Below are positions 34,254 to 44,375 of a DNA stretch of 64,000 nt, piece after piece. Position 1 is the stretch's first letter. Each line of letters starts with the position of its first letter. Source of the DNA: an uncultured Spirochaetaceae bacterium (GTDB lineage Bacteria; Spirochaetota; Spirochaetia; Sphaerochaetales; Sphaerochaetaceae); contig CALXLD010000006.1 in NCBI GenBank assembly GCA_944389105.1, positions 124,001 to 188,000 on the forward strand. The letters run 5' to 3'. A model generated the notes under the pieces. That model saw nothing but the letters and a program-made list of their open reading frames with translations, did no database searches and was not told the DNA's origin. Made by a program: the position numbers and the translations under genes.

Positions 34254-36237
34254 CTAATCCATCCAGAAGCGAGGGCTGCGTGTTCTCCTCGGTAGTTGAA
34301 GTGTCTCTTGTCTGCCTGATTGAAAGCGACTGAAGTTCCTTTCCGGTAAGCTTCTGTCCTGCCGCATTAGGAGATTTGTAAACCGGGAAATCCGAGAATC
34401 TCGCGGTATCTTCCATGATCTTATACCCATATCCAGGCTTGAACTTCATTGAGATTATCGCAGAAGGCCACAGCGACATCTTCTTCACTTTTGCCTTCTC
34501 ACCGCTTACTACAGAGTACATTTTATCCGTAGTAAACGCGGAGATATGGAACCTCTTTATCTGGTAGACATTCTTATCCCTTATCCTATCCCGGTAGATT
34601 ACCGTGAAGGTCTCTTTGGAAATCACATCCTTGTCTCCATAGTTGATATAGAAAATCCCTTCCGTTCCGATGAATACCTTATCCTGGACATTCACAACCC
34701 TGTATTCACCATTGTTCTTCATATAGAAGATCTTGTCATAAGGGCTGACCTTAAGAAGAGATTCCCCTGTCTTTATATTCGTTCCGAGATAACCTGTCTC
34801 AGGGTCATATCTGACATCCATGTTGCGGACAGCGACCTGCCGTACATTAAGAGTCTCGAAAGAAGAAAGCTCCGTCTTTCTCCTGAAGAAATCCTTATCA
34901 AGCATTTCCTCATACTCAGTAAGGCAGGATTCAGCATACTTGACGATATGGGCCAGATTATAGTCAATGGTCTTCATCTCCCCTTCTATTTCTGCAATCT
35001 CCGCCTTGTTCTTCTCTATATCGAAAAGGCTTATGCGTCTGATAGGAATCTTGAGGAGTCTGTCGATATCATCATCACCAAGAGGCTCCCCTCCAAGTTC
35101 CTTCTCAAAAGGAACGAAGCCATCGACAATAGCAGTCTTAACAGCTTCCGCAGTCTTCTCTGTCTCTATTCTTTTATAGATTCTCTCCTCTATGAAGATA
35201 CGCTCAAGCGTCCTTGCCCTCAGCCTTTCAAGAAGATGCTTCTTGTCATTCTCCAGTTCCGCAGTCAGAACCTCGATAAGATGCTTGGCATGGAAGCGGA
35301 TCATCTCAGTAATAGGAACTGCTTTCGGAAGACCATCAACAATAACAAGAGGATTCACGGAGATCTTCTTCTCACAGTCCGTTGCAGCATAGAGGACATC
35401 AACCATATCCTCTGAGTAAACTCCACGCTGCCAGCATATCTCAATCTGTGCCTTCTCTGCTGTATAATCGCTGATGGAAGCTATCTTGAGCCTGCCCGTT
35501 GCATTGGCTTTCTCGATGGAGGCTATCATGGCATCGCTTGTCACGCCATATGGAAGCTCCTCTATGATAAGCTTTTTAGGATCCGATGCATTGAGTCTTG
35601 CCCTTACAGCAATCTTTCCCATTCCATCGTTATACTCCGACACATCCATGATTCCGCCGCCGGGGAAATCAGGATAAATGGTAAATTTCTCTCCTCTGAG
35701 CGCTTTCTTCTCAGCTTCGAGAACCTCAAAGATATTGTGTGGAAGAATTGATGTGGACATACCTACTGCAATGCCCATGGTTCCCTGGATTACAACCACA
35801 GGGATCTTTGCAGGAAATACAACAGGCTCCTTGTTTCTTCCATCATAGGAATTCACATATTCGGTTATTTCCGGATTATATAGGACTTTTTTCGCAAATG
35901 GCTTAAGACGGCATTCAATATACCTTGCCGCAGCTGCGCCATCACCGGTAAGGAAGTTTCCGAAATTTCCGCCTTTATCGATAAAGAGCTCAGCATTTGC
36001 AAGATTTACAAGGGCCTCATAAATTGAAGAATCTCCATGAGGATGGTACTTCATTGTCGCACCTACCACGTTTGCGACCTTCATCATACGGCCATCATCC
36101 ATCTCAAAGAGGGTATGCATTATCCTTCTCTGCACAGGCTTAAACCCATCAATAAGATCAGGAATTGCCCTATCCCTTACGACATATGATGCATATTCAA
36201 GAAAATAATTACGGTAGAGTTTATCAGCCTGAGACAT
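34237..36237 (-). CDS. parC: DNA topoisomerase IV subunit A
   Basis: The product has 666 residues, shorter than GyrA. The N-terminal breakage-reunion domain is clear: YASYVVRDRAIPDLIDGFKPVQRR, the quinolone-region-like HPHGDSSIYEA, and the catalytic tyrosine in GAAAARYIECRL. A GyrA-type C-terminal beta-pinwheel is reduced, which favours topoisomerase IV over gyrase. It acts with ParE to decatenate daughter chromosomes. The start overlaps parE by 14 bases, the standard parE-parC coupling. Confidence 0.9.
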   Translation of the reverse strand: MSQADKLYRNYFLEYASYVVRDRAIPDLIDGFKPVQRRIMHTLFEMDDGRMMKVANVVGATMKYHPHGDSSIYEALVNLANAELFIDKGGNFGNFLTGDGAAAARYIECRLKPFAKKVLYNPEITEYVNSYDGRNKEPVVFPAKIPVVVIQGTMGIAVGMSTSILPHNIFEVLEAEKKALRGEKFTIYPDFPGGGIMDVSEYNDGMGKIAVRARLNASDPKKLIIEELPYGVTSDAMIASIEKANATGRLKIASISDYTAEKAQIEICWQRGVYSEDMVDVLYAATDCEKKISVNPLVIVDGLPKAVPITEMIRFHAKHLIEVLTAELENDKKHLLERLRARTLERIFIEERIYKRIETEKTAEAVKTAIVDGFVPFEKELGGEPLGDDDIDRLLKIPIRRISLFDIEKNKAEIAEIEGEMKTIDYNLAHIVKYAESCLTEYEEMLDKDFFRRKTELSSFETLNVRQVAVRNMDVRYDPETGYLGTNIKTGESLLKVSPYDKIFYMKNNGEYRVVNVQDKVFIGTEGIFYINYGDKDVISKETFTVIYRDRIRDKNVYQIKRFHISAFTTDKMYSVVSGEKAKVKKMSLWPSAIISMKFKPGYGYKIMEDTARFSDFPVYKSPNAAGQKLTGKELQSLSIRQTRDTSTTEENTQPSLLDGLDDRNS

Positions 36238-38029
36238 TTAGAAGATTCTCCATTATGAACTCCCTTCGCTGAGGAGTGTTATCACCCATATAGAACTCCA
36301 TCTTTTCCCTGATATCCCTTATGGAGGTTATCGTGACAGGAAGGAGCTTCATATCCTCTCCTATGAAGTTCTTGAAGTCAGATGCATCAATTTCCCCGAG
36401 TCCCTTGAACCTTGTGACTTCACAGCCTCTTATACGGTTCATTGCAGCATCCCTCTCTGTTTCAGTAAAGCAGAACTCGGTAATCTGCTTGTTGCGGACC
36501 TTGAACAGAGGAGTCTCAAGAATGAAAAGCTTTCCGGAAGTAACAAGCTCCTCAAAATATGAAAGGAAGAATGTCATGAGAAGTATTCTTATATGGAAGC
36601 CGTCGGTATCAGCATCAGTTGCAATAACAACCTTGGAATACCTCAGATCCTCTATTCCGTTCTCTATGCCAAGAGCCACCATGATATTGTAAAGCTCTTC
36701 ATGCTTATAAAGTTCTGTACGCTTATATCCCTGCACATTGAAAGGTTTTCCCCTCAGGGCAAAGACTGCCTGTGTATCAGGATTGCGGCTTTTCGAGATT
36801 GTTCCGGCAGCACTGTCTCCCTCAGCAAGGAAAATCATGGATTCTTCAGCTTCCTTCCTGTGCGCAGCGGTTGCATTGTTGATATGGTATTTGCAATCCC
36901 TGAGCTTCGGAATATGGACAGCTGTCTTCTTCGCCCTTTCCTTGGAATTGTTTCTGACCTCCTGCTCCTCTTTATGAACTTTCTCGTTTGTAGTTACCTT
37001 CTCCTGAAGTCCCTGTGCCTTTGCCTTATCCTTCATCAGGGCATCCATCACGGCTTCCTTGACTTCATTGACTATCCAGGTTCGAACCTCAGTTGAACCA
37101 AGCTTGTTCTTTGTCTGGCTTTCAAAGACCGGATTCTGCATCTTTATGGCAACTGCAGCCACGATTCCATCTCTGATCTCCGGAGCCTGCCAGCTCTTTC
37201 TGAAGAATTCATTTATTCCCTTGAGAACACCTTCCTTGAAAGCTGCAAGATGCGTGCCTCCATCTGACGTGTTCTGCCCATTGACGTATGAAAAATAGTT
37301 CTCGCCATACCCTGATGTATGGGTAAAGGCAAATTCAAGATGGTCATTCCTGAAATGAAGAGCAGGATAAAGTCCCTCGTCCCCGATTACTTTCGAAAGC
37401 AGGTCAAGAAGACCATTGCGGCTTCTGAGGATCTTCTTGTTGTATTCTATGGTAAGCCCTGTATTAAGGTATGCATAGCTCCAGAGCCTGTCCATGATGA
37501 AATCCTCGTTGTACTGATAATCAACGAATATGGAGCTGTCTGGGGTGAATGAAACAAGCGTGCCATCCGGCTCTGCAGTATTTCCTTCATTTTTCTTCTT
37601 CAGCTTACCTTTTTTGAACCAGGCTTCAACGAACTTTCCTTCCCTGAATGATTTGACATAGAAATCCGAAGATAAGGCATTCACAGCTTTCGTTCCGACG
37701 CCATTGAGACCGACGGAGAACTGGAAAGCTTCATTATCATACTTTGCACCGGTATTGATAACGGACACGCACTCAACGACCTTTCCAAGAGGTATTCCTC
37801 TTCCATAATCCCTGACTGAGACAGAGCCGTTAAGTACAGTCACCTCAATCTTGGAGCCGTACTTCATGATAAATTCATCGATTGAGTTATCAACAACTTC
37901 TTTAAGAAGAATATAGATGCCGTCATCTGGATGGGAACCATTCCCAAGCCGCCCGATATACATTCCCGGCCTAAGCCTTATATGTTCAAGGGAAGACAGC
38001 GATTTGATATTTTTTTCATCATACGCCAT
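36224..38029 (-). CDS. parE: DNA topoisomerase IV subunit B
   Basis: The product has 601 residues of GyrB/ParE type. The GHKL ATPase shows EVVDNSIDEF, RDYGRGIPLG and VGLNGVGTKAVNALS; the TOPRIM domain shows LAEGDSAAGT and ATDADTDGFHI (DADVDG is more usual), ending in QRREFIMENL. It is ATP-dependent and pairs with the following ParC. The ATG has no ribosome site; TATACT ends seven bases upstream with TTGCAG 18 bases further, so the parE-parC-rluA message is probably leaderless. Confidence 0.93.
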   Translation of the reverse strand: MAYDEKNIKSLSSLEHIRLRPGMYIGRLGNGSHPDDGIYILLKEVVDNSIDEFIMKYGSKIEVTVLNGSVSVRDYGRGIPLGKVVECVSVINTGAKYDNEAFQFSVGLNGVGTKAVNALSSDFYVKSFREGKFVEAWFKKGKLKKKNEGNTAEPDGTLVSFTPDSSIFVDYQYNEDFIMDRLWSYAYLNTGLTIEYNKKILRSRNGLLDLLSKVIGDEGLYPALHFRNDHLEFAFTHTSGYGENYFSYVNGQNTSDGGTHLAAFKEGVLKGINEFFRKSWQAPEIRDGIVAAVAIKMQNPVFESQTKNKLGSTEVRTWIVNEVKEAVMDALMKDKAKAQGLQEKVTTNEKVHKEEQEVRNNSKERAKKTAVHIPKLRDCKYHINNATAAHRKEAEESMIFLAEGDSAAGTISKSRNPDTQAVFALRGKPFNVQGYKRTELYKHEELYNIMVALGIENGIEDLRYSKVVIATDADTDGFHIRILLMTFFLSYFEELVTSGKLFILETPLFKVRNKQITEFCFTETERDAAMNRIRGCEVTRFKGLGEIDASDFKNFIGEDMKLLPVTITSIRDIREKMEFYMGDNTPQRREFIMENLLNVSG

Positions 38030-38036
38030 GAAAATA

Positions 38037-38066
38037 AGTATAAATCATAATATGAAGAATCTGCAA
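38037..38066 (-). promoter_or_regulatory. parE promoter, leaderless type
   Basis: On the minus strand TTGCAG (38061-38066), an 18-base spacer and TATACT (38037-38042) are followed by seven bases and the parE ATG. Confidence 0.6.
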
Positions 38067-38197
38067 TTATGGTATTTAACAGGAAAAACAGCTGTATAAT
38101 TTCCCCATTCAGAGGAATAAAGAAATCATTTAAGAAATGGCATAGAAACAATCCCGGGAGATTGAAGATGCGCTGCGGCTGCAGCGCATCCGGATAA

Positions 38198-39661
38198 TCA
38201 TCTGAGCTTCCAGACAAGATCGTTGAGGAAAAGTTCCTTCTCAAGGGAATCCACAGTAGTGTCCTTTGTTATATGGACGAATTCAATTCCCATTATGGAA
38301 GCCCAGTCCTTCATCTGCTCTGCTGTCACATCATAACTGAGAACAGTATGATGGGCTCCTCCTGCTGTTATCCAGCATTCAATTCCGGTCTCGAGATCAG
38401 GCATCGCCTGCCACATGACTCTTGCAACAGGGAGATTCGGCATAGGAAGAATCGGTTTTACGCAATGAATATCCTGGCAGATAAGGCGCAGCCTCCCTCC
38501 CATATCAACAAGGGAGACAACAATAGCATCCCCTTCTTTCCCTTCGAATACAAGACGAGCAGGATCCTCCCTGTCTCCGATTCCAAGAGGATGCACCTCA
38601 ATGCGCGGCCGTTCTGCGGCAACGGAAGGACAGACTTCAAGCATATGCGCGCCAAGGCTGTATTCTGCACCGGGGACAAGATTATATGTATAGTCCTCCA
38701 TGAAGGCAGAAGCTCCGTTTCCATCTTTTCCCATCCGCTTCATGATTGCAAGCATTGCGCTTACCTTCCAGTCTCCTTCTCCGCCATAGCCGTATCCCTG
38801 GGCCATGAGATGCTGTGAGGCAAGTCCTGGAAGCTGCTTCATTCCATAGAGGTCCTGGAAAGTATTCGAGAATGCTGAGCAGCCTTCGGCATCCATCATC
38901 TTCTTCATGGCAATTTCTTCCCTGGCCTGATAACGCACGGTCTCGATATCATCGGTGGCGAAATCATAAGAGGAACGATAAGTGTCCATAAGCTCATCTA
39001 TTTCCTTCTCCGTCACAGCATCCATGGTTTCAGCCAGTTTTCCTACAGGCCACGTATTCACCTGCCACCCAAGCTTGATCTGAACCTCTACCTTATCACC
39101 TTCAGTGACAGCAACCTCTCTCATGTTGTCTCCGAATCTCATGACTCTGAGTTCCCTGGAAAATGCAGCACCGACAGCTGTCCTCATCCAGGAAGCAAGA
39201 CGTTCCCTTACTTTCTCATCCTTCCAGTAGCCAGCGATGACCTTTCTGGGCTTTCTGAGACGTGCTGCGATGAAACCATGCTCCCTATCGCCATGAGCGG
39301 CCTGATTGAGATTCATAAAATCCATATCAATCTCATCATTCGGGATTTCCATATTGTACTGTGTCGCAAGATGGCAGTATGGCTTCTGCAGAAGCTCAAG
39401 ACCATTGATCCACATCTTGGATGGACTGAATGTATGGCACCATGTGACCACACCTGCACAGTTATCATCATAATCTGCGGCTTTCATCACATCTGTGATC
39501 TCTGCATTGGTCTTTGCTGTAACTTTATATACCAGAGGATATGGAAGGGCCTTTGAAAGCTCCGCTGCCATCTCCTCCGCTCTCTTGGCAACAGTATCGA
39601 GAACCTCAGGACCATAAAGGAACTGGGACCCGACAACGAACCAGAATTCATACTTTTTCAT
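38198..39661 (-). CDS. araA: L-arabinose isomerase
   Basis: The product has 487 residues, normal for AraA (about 500). It opens with KKYEFWFVVGSQFLYG, and contains the family motif VVTWCHTFSPSKMWINGL, CHLATQYNMEIP and the metal-site region LGAHMLEVCP. AraA converts L-arabinose to L-ribulose with Mn2+. AAGGAG precedes the ATG at 39661; a longer frame upstream enters the permease gene. It is the last gene of the ABC operon controlled by the divergent AraR-like regulator. No araB or araD is in the window. Confidence 0.95.
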   Translation of the reverse strand: MKKYEFWFVVGSQFLYGPEVLDTVAKRAEEMAAELSKALPYPLVYKVTAKTNAEITDVMKAADYDDNCAGVVTWCHTFSPSKMWINGLELLQKPYCHLATQYNMEIPNDEIDMDFMNLNQAAHGDREHGFIAARLRKPRKVIAGYWKDEKVRERLASWMRTAVGAAFSRELRVMRFGDNMREVAVTEGDKVEVQIKLGWQVNTWPVGKLAETMDAVTEKEIDELMDTYRSSYDFATDDIETVRYQAREEIAMKKMMDAEGCSAFSNTFQDLYGMKQLPGLASQHLMAQGYGYGGEGDWKVSAMLAIMKRMGKDGNGASAFMEDYTYNLVPGAEYSLGAHMLEVCPSVAAERPRIEVHPLGIGDREDPARLVFEGKEGDAIVVSLVDMGGRLRLICQDIHCVKPILPMPNLPVARVMWQAMPDLETGIECWITAGGAHHTVLSYDVTAEQMKDWASIMGIEFVHITKDTTVDSLEKELFLNDLVWKLR

Positions 39662-39671
39662 AAAAACTCCT

Positions 39672-40715
39672 TTAAGCTTTATTCTTATTCTTCCTGAGAA
39701 GAACCAGTGACTGAACAACAAGGAAGATACAGATCATTGCAGCAACCGTTATATTTGTCCACCAGGCATCATCAAGGCCAAGAAGGGCAACTATGTTCTT
39801 TATCGTACTCAGAGACAGTACTCCAAAGAATGTTCCTGCTATGTTTCCAACACCTCCGCTGAGCATCGTTCCTCCTATAATAGATGAAGCAATTGCATTC
39901 ATCTCTGCTCCGGTTGCATGAGAAGGCGCTCCCGATCCGACATGCAGGAAGTATACGAAACCTCCTATACCTGCAAGGAAGCCGCAGAGAAGATATGCAA
40001 TGAACTTGGTCCGCTTTACATTGATACCAAGCATATTTGCACTCTGCGTATTTCCTCCGACAGCATAGAAGCTTCTTCCTATCCTGGTCCACCGGAGAAG
40101 GATGAAGAGAATGACCACAACAGCAAGAGCCACGACAACTCCTATCTCTATGTAAGCGGGAACATAGTTTCCCAGCCTGTTTACATAACCAGTGCCTGGA
40201 ACATAGATTCTTGTATTCTTCAGTGCTACAAATGCCTCGTTCTGGACATTGAACTGTGTTGAGTTGACTATTGTCGTCATTCCTTTGGCAAAGAACATCC
40301 CAGCGAGAGTGACGATAAAAGGCTGTATATCCAGATAAGCGACAAGATAGCCCTGCACAAGCCCGAAAGCCAGTCCTATACCAAGGGAAAGAAGCACTGC
40401 GGTCATGACATTGCCTCCTTGGTAATCGAGATTGACAGCAGCACTCATGCAGACAAGAGCTGTAAGCTTGCCAACAGAGATATCGATACCACCTGTAATC
40501 ATCACGATACTCATTCCGCAGGAAAGGATTATCAGAGCGGCATTCTCGTTCAGGATATTGAAGAATGTCTGGAATCTGAGGAAACCTCTTCCGATGAAGA
40601 TCATCGCAGCAAGATACATTGCGAAGAAAACGATTATGGTAATCAGAAGAAGGATGTTCGTATCCGACATCGGGACTCTTTCCAGATTTCCTTTTCTATT
40701 TACTTTGATTTTCAT
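39672..40715 (-). CDS. Sugar ABC permease, second subunit (YjfF type)
   Basis: The product has 347 residues and about eight to ten membrane segments of the BPD_transp_2 family. It has GGIDISVGKLTALVCM, AYLDIQPFIVTLAGMFFAKG and the coupling segment YAVGGNTQSANMLGI, and closely follows the YjfF pattern. It forms a heterodimeric pore with the preceding permease. The start touches the end of that gene at 40715. The arabinose isomerase gene follows at ten bases, so L-arabinose or an arabinofuranoside is the likely cargo. Confidence 0.9.
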   Translation of the reverse strand: MKIKVNRKGNLERVPMSDTNILLLITIIVFFAMYLAAMIFIGRGFLRFQTFFNILNENAALIILSCGMSIVMITGGIDISVGKLTALVCMSAAVNLDYQGGNVMTAVLLSLGIGLAFGLVQGYLVAYLDIQPFIVTLAGMFFAKGMTTIVNSTQFNVQNEAFVALKNTRIYVPGTGYVNRLGNYVPAYIEIGVVVALAVVVILFILLRWTRIGRSFYAVGGNTQSANMLGINVKRTKFIAYLLCGFLAGIGGFVYFLHVGSGAPSHATGAEMNAIASSIIGGTMLSGGVGNIAGTFFGVLSLSTIKNIVALLGLDDAWWTNITVAAMICIFLVVQSLVLLRKNKNKA

Positions 40716-41800
40716 CAGACAGCCTCCTTTCCGAGCCTGGATGCGGTTATCTTCTTCCTCAGTTTTCCGATCTTCTCCCTGACTGCAGGAGCAGAAAGAA
40801 CGACAAGGACTATGACAACTACTGCCTTATATGCAGGGAGTGCCGCCGAAGAGACATTGAATTTGAAAAGCGTCGTCGTAAGGAACTGGATGACATAAGC
40901 ACCTAGAATTGAGGCAGCCATATTGAATCTTCCGCCAGAAAGAACATTTCCGCCGAGAGCAACAGCCAGGATAGCATCCATCTCTATATCTGCAGCAACG
41001 ACTGAGTAGTTGATGGTAGAGAACCTGGTTACCTTGATAAACCCGGCAACAGCGACACAGAGCCCCATGATCACATAGGTTATGAACTTAACAAGCTGGG
41101 GGTTTATACCATTGAGCTTTGCTGAATTAGGATTTATACCTACAGCCTGCGTATAAAGCCCGAGAGTAGTGAACTTCAGGACAAGCGCAATGATCAGCAT
41201 GCATAGCACGGCTATGAAGATCGGGGTCGGTATCGGAATACCGGGGAAGAATGTTCCGAAGTATCCGAAAGACGGATCGCTTATTATAGGAAGCCTGTTG
41301 TTGTTTATCCACGCAGCAATCGAGCGTCCTGCTGTATAAAGAATCAGGGTGGCTATCATCGGCTGGATATTGAAATACGCAACAAGAGTCCCATTGAATG
41401 CACCGAAGAGCATCGATACAAGGCAGCTTATCAGGAAAGCTGTAAGGATGGATGCCTGCATCTCCTCTGGACGGGGGTTATCACCGCAGAGAACACGCAG
41501 CACAACACTGCCGCTTATGGCAATAGCGGCACCAACGCTTATATCCTGTCCACCGGATGCAGCCGTTACCAGCGTCATGCCTATAGCAAGAATCGCCAGC
41601 TCGGAAGCGTTATCCAGAATAGTGATCAGATATCCAGAAAGAATAGGAGAACCATCGCTGCTGAGCGAGTATGTTATCTTAAAGAACGAAGGATCAGCTA
41701 TCAGATTGAAAACGACGAGGATCAGAAGCGCTGCAATCGGAATAAAAATCTGTTTCCTGACAATTGAAAGAGTTTTCATCTTCAGTGTAGACGCTGTCAT
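40715..41800 (-). CDS. Sugar ABC permease, first subunit (YtfT type)
   Basis: The product has 361 residues, a BPD_transp_2 permease with about nine membrane segments. Landmarks are GGQDISVGAAIAISGSV, YFNIQPMIATLILYTAGR and QAVGINPNSAKLNGINPQ. The ATG follows GGGAGGTG and overlaps the ATPase stop in an ATGA. The two-permease organisation matches the E. coli YtfQRT-YjfF furanose transporter. The cargo is inferred from araA in the same operon. Confidence 0.9.
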   Translation of the reverse strand: MTASTLKMKTLSIVRKQIFIPIAALLILVVFNLIADPSFFKITYSLSSDGSPILSGYLITILDNASELAILAIGMTLVTAASGGQDISVGAAIAISGSVVLRVLCGDNPRPEEMQASILTAFLISCLVSMLFGAFNGTLVAYFNIQPMIATLILYTAGRSIAAWINNNRLPIISDPSFGYFGTFFPGIPIPTPIFIAVLCMLIIALVLKFTTLGLYTQAVGINPNSAKLNGINPQLVKFITYVIMGLCVAVAGFIKVTRFSTINYSVVAADIEMDAILAVALGGNVLSGGRFNMAASILGAYVIQFLTTTLFKFNVSSAALPAYKAVVVIVLVVLSAPAVREKIGKLRKKITASRLGKEAV

Positions 41801-43305
41801 TTATTGTCACCTCCCGCAATTGTATTCATTATGTTGCTCTGGGTTAGCTCATCCCCTGAAAGCTCTCCCACTGCTTTCCTGTCTCGCATGACAATAAGCC
41901 TTGAGCAGGTACGCAGCATCTCATCTATTTCCGAAGAGATGAAAGTGACGCTCTTTCCCTCGCCTGCAAGCTTAAGAACAAGCTTCTGTATTTCAACCTT
42001 TGTTCCGATATCAATACCTCTTGTGGGTTCATCAAGGATCAGATACTGGGGATTAGTCAGAAGCCAGCGGGCAAGGATGACCTTCTGCTGGTTTCCTCCC
42101 GAAAGCGATTTAACAGGCGTATCGGAAGAAGCTGTCTTTATATCAAGGAGCTTGATATATTCATCCGCGAACTCTTCTGCCTTCTGTCTCGATATAGGTC
42201 CGAAAAAGCCCTTCATCACCTGCAGAGCAAGAATAATATTCTCCCTTACGGACAGATCGCCAACAATGCCATCTCTTTTCCTATCCTCCGGAAGATATCC
42301 TATTCCATGCTTCATGGCATCCCGAGGCTTTGATATCCTCGCTTCCTTGCCATCTATCATGACCTTTCCGCTTATCACCTTATCCGCACCGAAGATTGCA
42401 CGGACACATTCGCTCCTGCCAGAGCCGAGGAGTCCTGTAAAACCATTGACCTCACCTTTGTGGATTGAGAAATCAAACGGCTTTATTCCTGCTGTGCTAG
42501 ACAGTCCATCTGCTTCATAGACAATCTCCTGGCTTTCAGCATATTCGCTGCTGCTATCGCCTTTTATATCTGCAAGATCATCAAGTTCCTTTCCAAGCAT
42601 CTTGGAAACAAGCTCAACACGTGGAAGCTTCTCTATCTCATACTCACCGACAAGATGCCCATCCCTGAGTACGGTAATCCTGTCGCATACTTCATAGACC
42701 TGATCGAGGAAATGGGTGACGAATATGATACCGACCCCTCTTGATTTCAGGTCAAGCATAAGACGGAAAAGCTTAGCTACCTCGCTCTCATCAAGCGATG
42801 ATGTAGGTTCATCGAGAATCAGGACCTTGCAATCCATATCAACAGCGCGGGCAATAGCAACCATCTGCTGGACAGCTATCGAACAGGAACCAAGCTGCTG
42901 CTCAGCCTTTGCGGGGATACCAAGGCTCTCCAGCATCTCCGTAGCCCCTGCCCTCATCTCCTTCCAGTTCGTAAATACACCCTTCGTGCGTCCTATATAC
43001 ATATTCTCTGCAACCGTAAGATTCGGACAGAGAGTTATTTCCTGATAAACTGTGCTTATACCATTTTTCTGTGCTTCCTCAGGGGAACGGATATCTATAG
43101 GTTTTCCTTCCAGGAAGACTTCCCCCGCATCCTTTGGATGCACTCCGGTGAGAACTTTTATCAGCGTGGATTTTCCTGCGCCGTTTTCCCCCATTAGAGC
43201 ATGGATCTCCCCCTTACGCAGGGTAAAGTCCACATTCTGAAGAGCCTTTACGCTATAAAAGCTTTTATAAATGCCCCTCATCTCCAAAACAGCTTCATGC
43301 TGCAT
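41797..43305 (-). CDS. Sugar ABC import ATPase (YtfR type, two ABC domains)
   Basis: The product has 502 residues. Domain one has GENGAGKSTLIKVLTG, SIAVQQMVAIARAV and LDEPTSSLDESE; domain two has GLLGSGRSE, LSGGNQQKVILARWL and LDEPTRGID. The ATG at 43305 follows GGGAGG by six bases; an upstream start at 43344 reaches into the intercistronic stem-loop. It energises the two permeases of the arabinose locus. Confidence 0.93.
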   Translation of the reverse strand: MQHEAVLEMRGIYKSFYSVKALQNVDFTLRKGEIHALMGENGAGKSTLIKVLTGVHPKDAGEVFLEGKPIDIRSPEEAQKNGISTVYQEITLCPNLTVAENMYIGRTKGVFTNWKEMRAGATEMLESLGIPAKAEQQLGSCSIAVQQMVAIARAVDMDCKVLILDEPTSSLDESEVAKLFRLMLDLKSRGVGIIFVTHFLDQVYEVCDRITVLRDGHLVGEYEIEKLPRVELVSKMLGKELDDLADIKGDSSSEYAESQEIVYEADGLSSTAGIKPFDFSIHKGEVNGFTGLLGSGRSECVRAIFGADKVISGKVMIDGKEARISKPRDAMKHGIGYLPEDRKRDGIVGDLSVRENIILALQVMKGFFGPISRQKAEEFADEYIKLLDIKTASSDTPVKSLSGGNQQKVILARWLLTNPQYLILDEPTRGIDIGTKVEIQKLVLKLAGEGKSVTFISSEIDEMLRTCSRLIVMRDRKAVGELSGDELTQSNIMNTIAGGDNK

Positions 43306-43337
43306 AGCCAACCTCCCTTTCTGCATCAAGACGAACA

Positions 43338-43378
43338 AAGGCACGGGGAAAGCTCCTCTCGGATATCCTCCGTGCCTT
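43338..43378 (-). promoter_or_regulatory. Intercistronic stem-loop between the arabinose binding-protein and ATPase genes
   Basis: AAGGCACGG (43338-43346) and CCGTGCCTT (43370-43378) form a nine-pair outer stem with room for an inner GGATATCC element. It begins 22 bases behind the binding-protein stop, as in the mgl and liv operons. Confidence 0.6.
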
Positions 43379-43400
43379 CTGCAATCTAAGTCAGAGCCAA

Positions 43401-44375
43401 TCAGATTCCGTATCTGTCAACATCTTCCTGTGTGATTGTCGTAGCATCAAAACCCTGCTCCTCAAGGAATATAGTCTTGCTCTCTGGCTCGATTCCCTGC
43501 TCAAGGTTCTTGATGATTCCGTCAATTGTATCAGCCTGGAAAGGATTTGCCTGGCCGTCATAGTTCCATCTTCCTGCAAGAAGCTCTTCAAGAGCCCACT
43601 TATTGCAGTCAAAGCCCATGATGATGACGTCTCCATCTACGCCATGGGAGATATTAGCTCTATCAAGTGCTGCTACAGCTCCTCTTGCCATATCATCATT
43701 CTCTGCATAGATAACATTGAAAGGCTCTCCGGAGTCGATTACAGCCTGTGTGATCTGCTGTGCTGTCTCAGCATTCCACTCTGCTGTCTGCTGTGTTACA
43801 AGGTTCCAGTTATCGTTGTTTGCTACCATCTCATTGAGAGCTCCGGTTCTTCCTATCTGAGCAGAAGATCCCATGACGCCCTGGATATGGATGATGTTGT
43901 ATTCATCAAGATTCTGGGAAGCAAGCCAGTCAACAGCTGTCTGTCCCTGGAGGTTGGTATCAGAGACAACCTGAGCAACATAAAGGCTTTCATCAGCATC
44001 AACAGTGCGGTCAAAAAGGATTACATAAATACCTGCGTTCTGAGCATCCTGAAGAACTGAATCCCAGCCTGCTGTTCCTGCTGCGGAAAGAAGAAGGTAA
44101 TCTACTCCATCCTGGATGAAAAGCTGTGCTGCTGCAATCTGCTCATCATTCCTGAGGCTGTAATAATACGATGCATCGTATCCGTTCTCCTCTGTGAAGA
44201 CTCTCTTGAGATCACTATCGTTTGCTGTACGATATCCTGATTCATTCGGGTCATTGTTTATGATACCGACTCTGATAAGTCCGCCATCATCGGCTGAAGC
44301 CTCTGCTGCACCTGCTGCGAATATTACTGTAACTGAAAGCAGCAGAACTGCTAATGTAAGCATCAATTTCTTCAT
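43401..44375 (-). CDS. Periplasmic sugar-binding protein (YtfQ type)
   Basis: The product has 324 residues from the ATG at 44375, which follows AGGAGAGG. A signal peptide (LTLAVLLLSVTVIFA, cut before AGAAEAS) leads to a Peripla_BP_4 fold: LIRVGIINNDPNESGYRTAN, DYLLLSAAGTAGWDSVLQDAQ, YVILFDRTVDADE, NVIYAENDDMARGAVAALD. The order of segments is canonical, so this protein is not permuted. The N-terminal ESGYRTAN region fits YtfQ-like furanose binders. It heads the arabinose operon; L-arabinose as ligand is an inference from araA and araR. Confidence 0.9.
   Translation of the reverse strand: MKKLMLTLAVLLLSVTVIFAAGAAEASADDGGLIRVGIINNDPNESGYRTANDSDLKRVFTEENGYDASYYYSLRNDEQIAAAQLFIQDGVDYLLLSAAGTAGWDSVLQDAQNAGIYVILFDRTVDADESLYVAQVVSDTNLQGQTAVDWLASQNLDEYNIIHIQGVMGSSAQIGRTGALNEMVANNDNWNLVTQQTAEWNAETAQQITQAVIDSGEPFNVIYAENDDMARGAVAALDRANISHGVDGDVIIMGFDCNKWALEELLAGRWNYDGQANPFQADTIDGIIKNLEQGIEPESKTIFLEEQGFDATTITQEDVDRYGI

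Noticed and set aside
34546..35415. 289-codon plus-strand frame opposite parC
   Set aside because: Antisense shadow of parC; no promoter, ribosome site or domain.
41804..42520. 238-codon plus-strand frame opposite the arabinose ATPase
   Set aside because: Antisense shadow; the minus-strand protein has all ABC motifs.
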